From positions 1 to 54,481 of the forward strand of contig JBMOPD010000042.1 of NCBI GenBank assembly GCA_049323615.1: a stretch of DNA of 54,481 nt, given 5' to 3'. The stretch comes from JBMOPD01 sp049323615. GTDB taxonomy: Bacteria > Bacillota > Desulfotomaculia > Desulfotomaculales > Desulfocucumaceae. Within the stretch, counting starts at the first letter, position 1. Every line of letters starts with the position of its first letter. Positions 51,390 through 54,481 of the stretch are shown here, piece by piece. The translations under genes and the position numbers were made by a program. Below the pieces are notes generated by a model. The model was not told the DNA's origin. It saw nothing but the letters and a program-made list of their open reading frames with translations, and ran no database searches.

Positions 51390-51491
51390 TCCGGTTTTTC
51401 GAACCGGCGGTGTTCGGAAAACCGGACTTTCTCCAAAATCGTTCCACCTTATTCATTTTTCAGTATCGCGCCGCATGTCCGAATATTCGAA
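51390..51491. promoter_or_regulatory. Three TYCG-N6-CGRA operators upstream of the symporter
   Basis: TCCGGTTTTTCGAA (51390-51403), TTCGGAAAACCGGA (51413-51426; 23 nt apart) and TCCGAATATTCGAA (51478-51491). One arm ends in CGAA instead of CGGA in each. They lie between the 3' end of activator 2 and the promoter at 51326-51340. Confidence 0.8.
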
Positions 51492-51499
51492 CACGTCAT

Positions 51500-53662
<2,163 letters not shown>

Positions 53663-53707
53663 GGCGGTCCACTCCCCTGATGTTTTCTGGTTATTCAAAT
53701 TAGACAA

Positions 53708-54108
53708 AAAAACTGATTACCTTTAGCAAAATTATACTTTTATCGGGCATAAAAAGATTGCCGGCCGTAAAGAAGTGTTGCCATCTGGATGTTCGAATTT
53801 ATTTAGGCAACACCTTACAGGAAAGGAGGATTTTCTTGAAAACGTCGAGAGATTGTTGGCTGCCGCCCTGATGGGGGTCTCTGCGGCAACGCACTTGTTG
53901 CAGCTCCTGATCATGAACTTTAAGGCCTATGAATACAATCGAACTGACAATAAATCAAAAATAGTTACTTCCCGCTGCACCGCCTCTCTCGTCGTCAAAA
54001 AGACACCCTTTTCCTTTTGGAAGATATTTTTGAACCCGATGAAATTCCGGCGCAGACAATTTATTGGATATATGAACAATATCTTAAGGGTGAACGTGGG
54101 TACCGGCA
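53708..54108. other. Gene-poor spacer with unrecognised ORF scraps
   Basis: Contains an inverted repeat TGTTGCC...GGCAACA (53778-53816), a strong AGGAAAGGAGG ribosome-like site at 53819-53829, and open stretches such as EDIFEPDEIPAQTIYWIYEQ (54020-54079) that I could not assign. It may be the remains of a mobile element or of its passenger. No complete gene. Confidence 0.45.
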
Positions 54109-54360
54109 CTACATCCAGGCCACCGGCGACCCCGTCACCGACCTGCACGAAGACCTGGCCGCCGAACAGAAGGCCCGGACCACTTATGAGCACCTGATCA
54201 GGCCCACCGACGACCCGGGCATCAAGGACACCCTGAGATTCTTGAGGGAGCGCGAGGTGGTCCACTTCCAGCGCTTCGGCGAGGCCCTGGACCACGTGCA
54301 GGAATTCCTGGGGAGCAAAAAGGTCTTTTAATATTCCCTGGAAATTCAACTAAGAAATCA
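54109..54360 (+). pseudogene. 252-bp copy of the cotJC 3' end
   Basis: Identical to 23051-23302 except for one base (C for T in the codon that changes Leu to Pro), including 29 bp beyond the stop. The flanking sequences on both sides are unrelated. The copy lacks the first two thirds of cotJC, so it is not functional. It directly precedes a set of hairpins (54364 on), suggesting capture by a mobile element or a recent duplication. Confidence 0.9.
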
Positions 54361-54363
54361 TGA

Positions 54364-54451
54364 CCACCCGTAAAACGGGTGGTTTGCTCTAGCCCTATAA
54401 GGGCATGTTACAAGCCAGCACCTAAAAGTGCTGGCTTGAACTTCGTTCAAG
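54364..54451. repeat. Hairpin cluster at the right edge (IS200/IS605-like end?)
   Basis: Four adjacent hairpins: CCACCCGT/ACGGGTGG (54364-54382), GCCC/GGGC (54392-54404), AAGCCAGCAC/GTGCTGGCTT (54412-54437) and GCTTGAAC/GTTCAAGC (54433-54451). The first shares its arms with the one at 65-83. Resembles the subterminal palindromes of IS200/IS605 elements; the transposase, if any, is outside the window. Confidence 0.5.
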
Positions 54452-54481
54452 CCACTTTGCAATTATTACCTGGCTAACCCC

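Noticed and set aside
54017..54331. A second functional cotJC
   Set aside because: Only the last third is present, joined to unrelated sequence, with no CotJC N-terminal metal ligands.
54364..54451. CRISPR-like array
   Set aside because: The four hairpins differ in sequence and spacing; there are no repeated units or spacers.

Overview
The window looks like chromosomal DNA from a GC-rich, spore-forming anaerobic Firmicute of the Peptococcaceae/Desulfotomaculum-Pelotomaculum type. That placement is inferred from gene content: a cotJABC spore-coat operon, a monofunctional Ni-CO dehydrogenase, two tungsten-type aldehyde ferredoxin oxidoreductases (AORs), clostridial acyl-CoA genes and sigma-54 activators. 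No rRNA, tRNA or CRISPR array was seen.

Layout. (1) 1-6600, minus strand: a CO dehydrogenase unit (cooS, cooF, FAD/NAD oxidoreductase) continuous with an acyl-CoA dehydrogenase and an SDR. It is headed by two gene remnants and a sigma-54 promoter with a palindrome upstream. (2) 6600-14000: a truncated acyl-CoA synthetase, a lipoprotein-VanW pair, an orphan Fis-type HTH, ComA, a 4-hydroxybutyryl-CoA dehydratase-like protein, UPF0756, and rluD-lspA. (3) 14100-19050: thiolase, 3-hydroxyacyl-CoA dehydrogenase, a stand-alone AMP-ligase C-domain and a butyryl-CoA-type dehydrogenase, then an opposing HgdC/BadF-type activator. (4) 19200-23330: alpha-glucan phosphorylase and cotJABC. (5) 23450-39634, minus strand: a long run of catabolic-looking genes. 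It includes a phytoene-desaturase-like flavoprotein, DUF169, a VAO-type flavoprotein with a CCG iron-sulfur partner, two ATC-hydrolase-like proteins, three AMP-ligases, an Asp-nucleophile alpha/beta hydrolase, two nitronate-monooxygenase-like proteins, DUF362 and a thioesterase. (6) 39977-53662: two AORs, a ferredoxin, an SRPBCC protein, an iron-sulfur protein, two SDRs, a decayed sodium symporter and two paralogous CBS-PAS-AAA-Fis sigma-54 activators. (7) 53700-54481: a 252-bp copy of the cotJC 3' end next to a cluster of hairpins.

The most notable signal is regulatory. Five sigma-54 (-24/-12, GG-N10-GC) promoters are visible in region 6 and at the head of region 5, plus one in region 1. Near four of them lies a 14-bp palindrome, TCCG-N6-CGGA, in tandem copies spaced 22-23 nt apart. 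At two loci the proximal copy sits exactly 50 nt from the -24 element. The arrangement repeats the order activator gene, palindromes, sigma-54 promoter, target gene for both activators. I infer a dedicated sigma-54 regulon that ties two AORs, a CoxG-like SRPBCC protein, a solute symporter and a ~13.7-kb oxidative catabolic operon into one programme for an unidentified, probably cyclic or branched, carbonyl or carboxylic substrate. The substrate is not visible from the sequence.

The window also carries many gene remnants (ligase fragments, MaoC, Uma2, iron-sulfur protein, symporter, cotJC copy), so it has been rearranged repeatedly.
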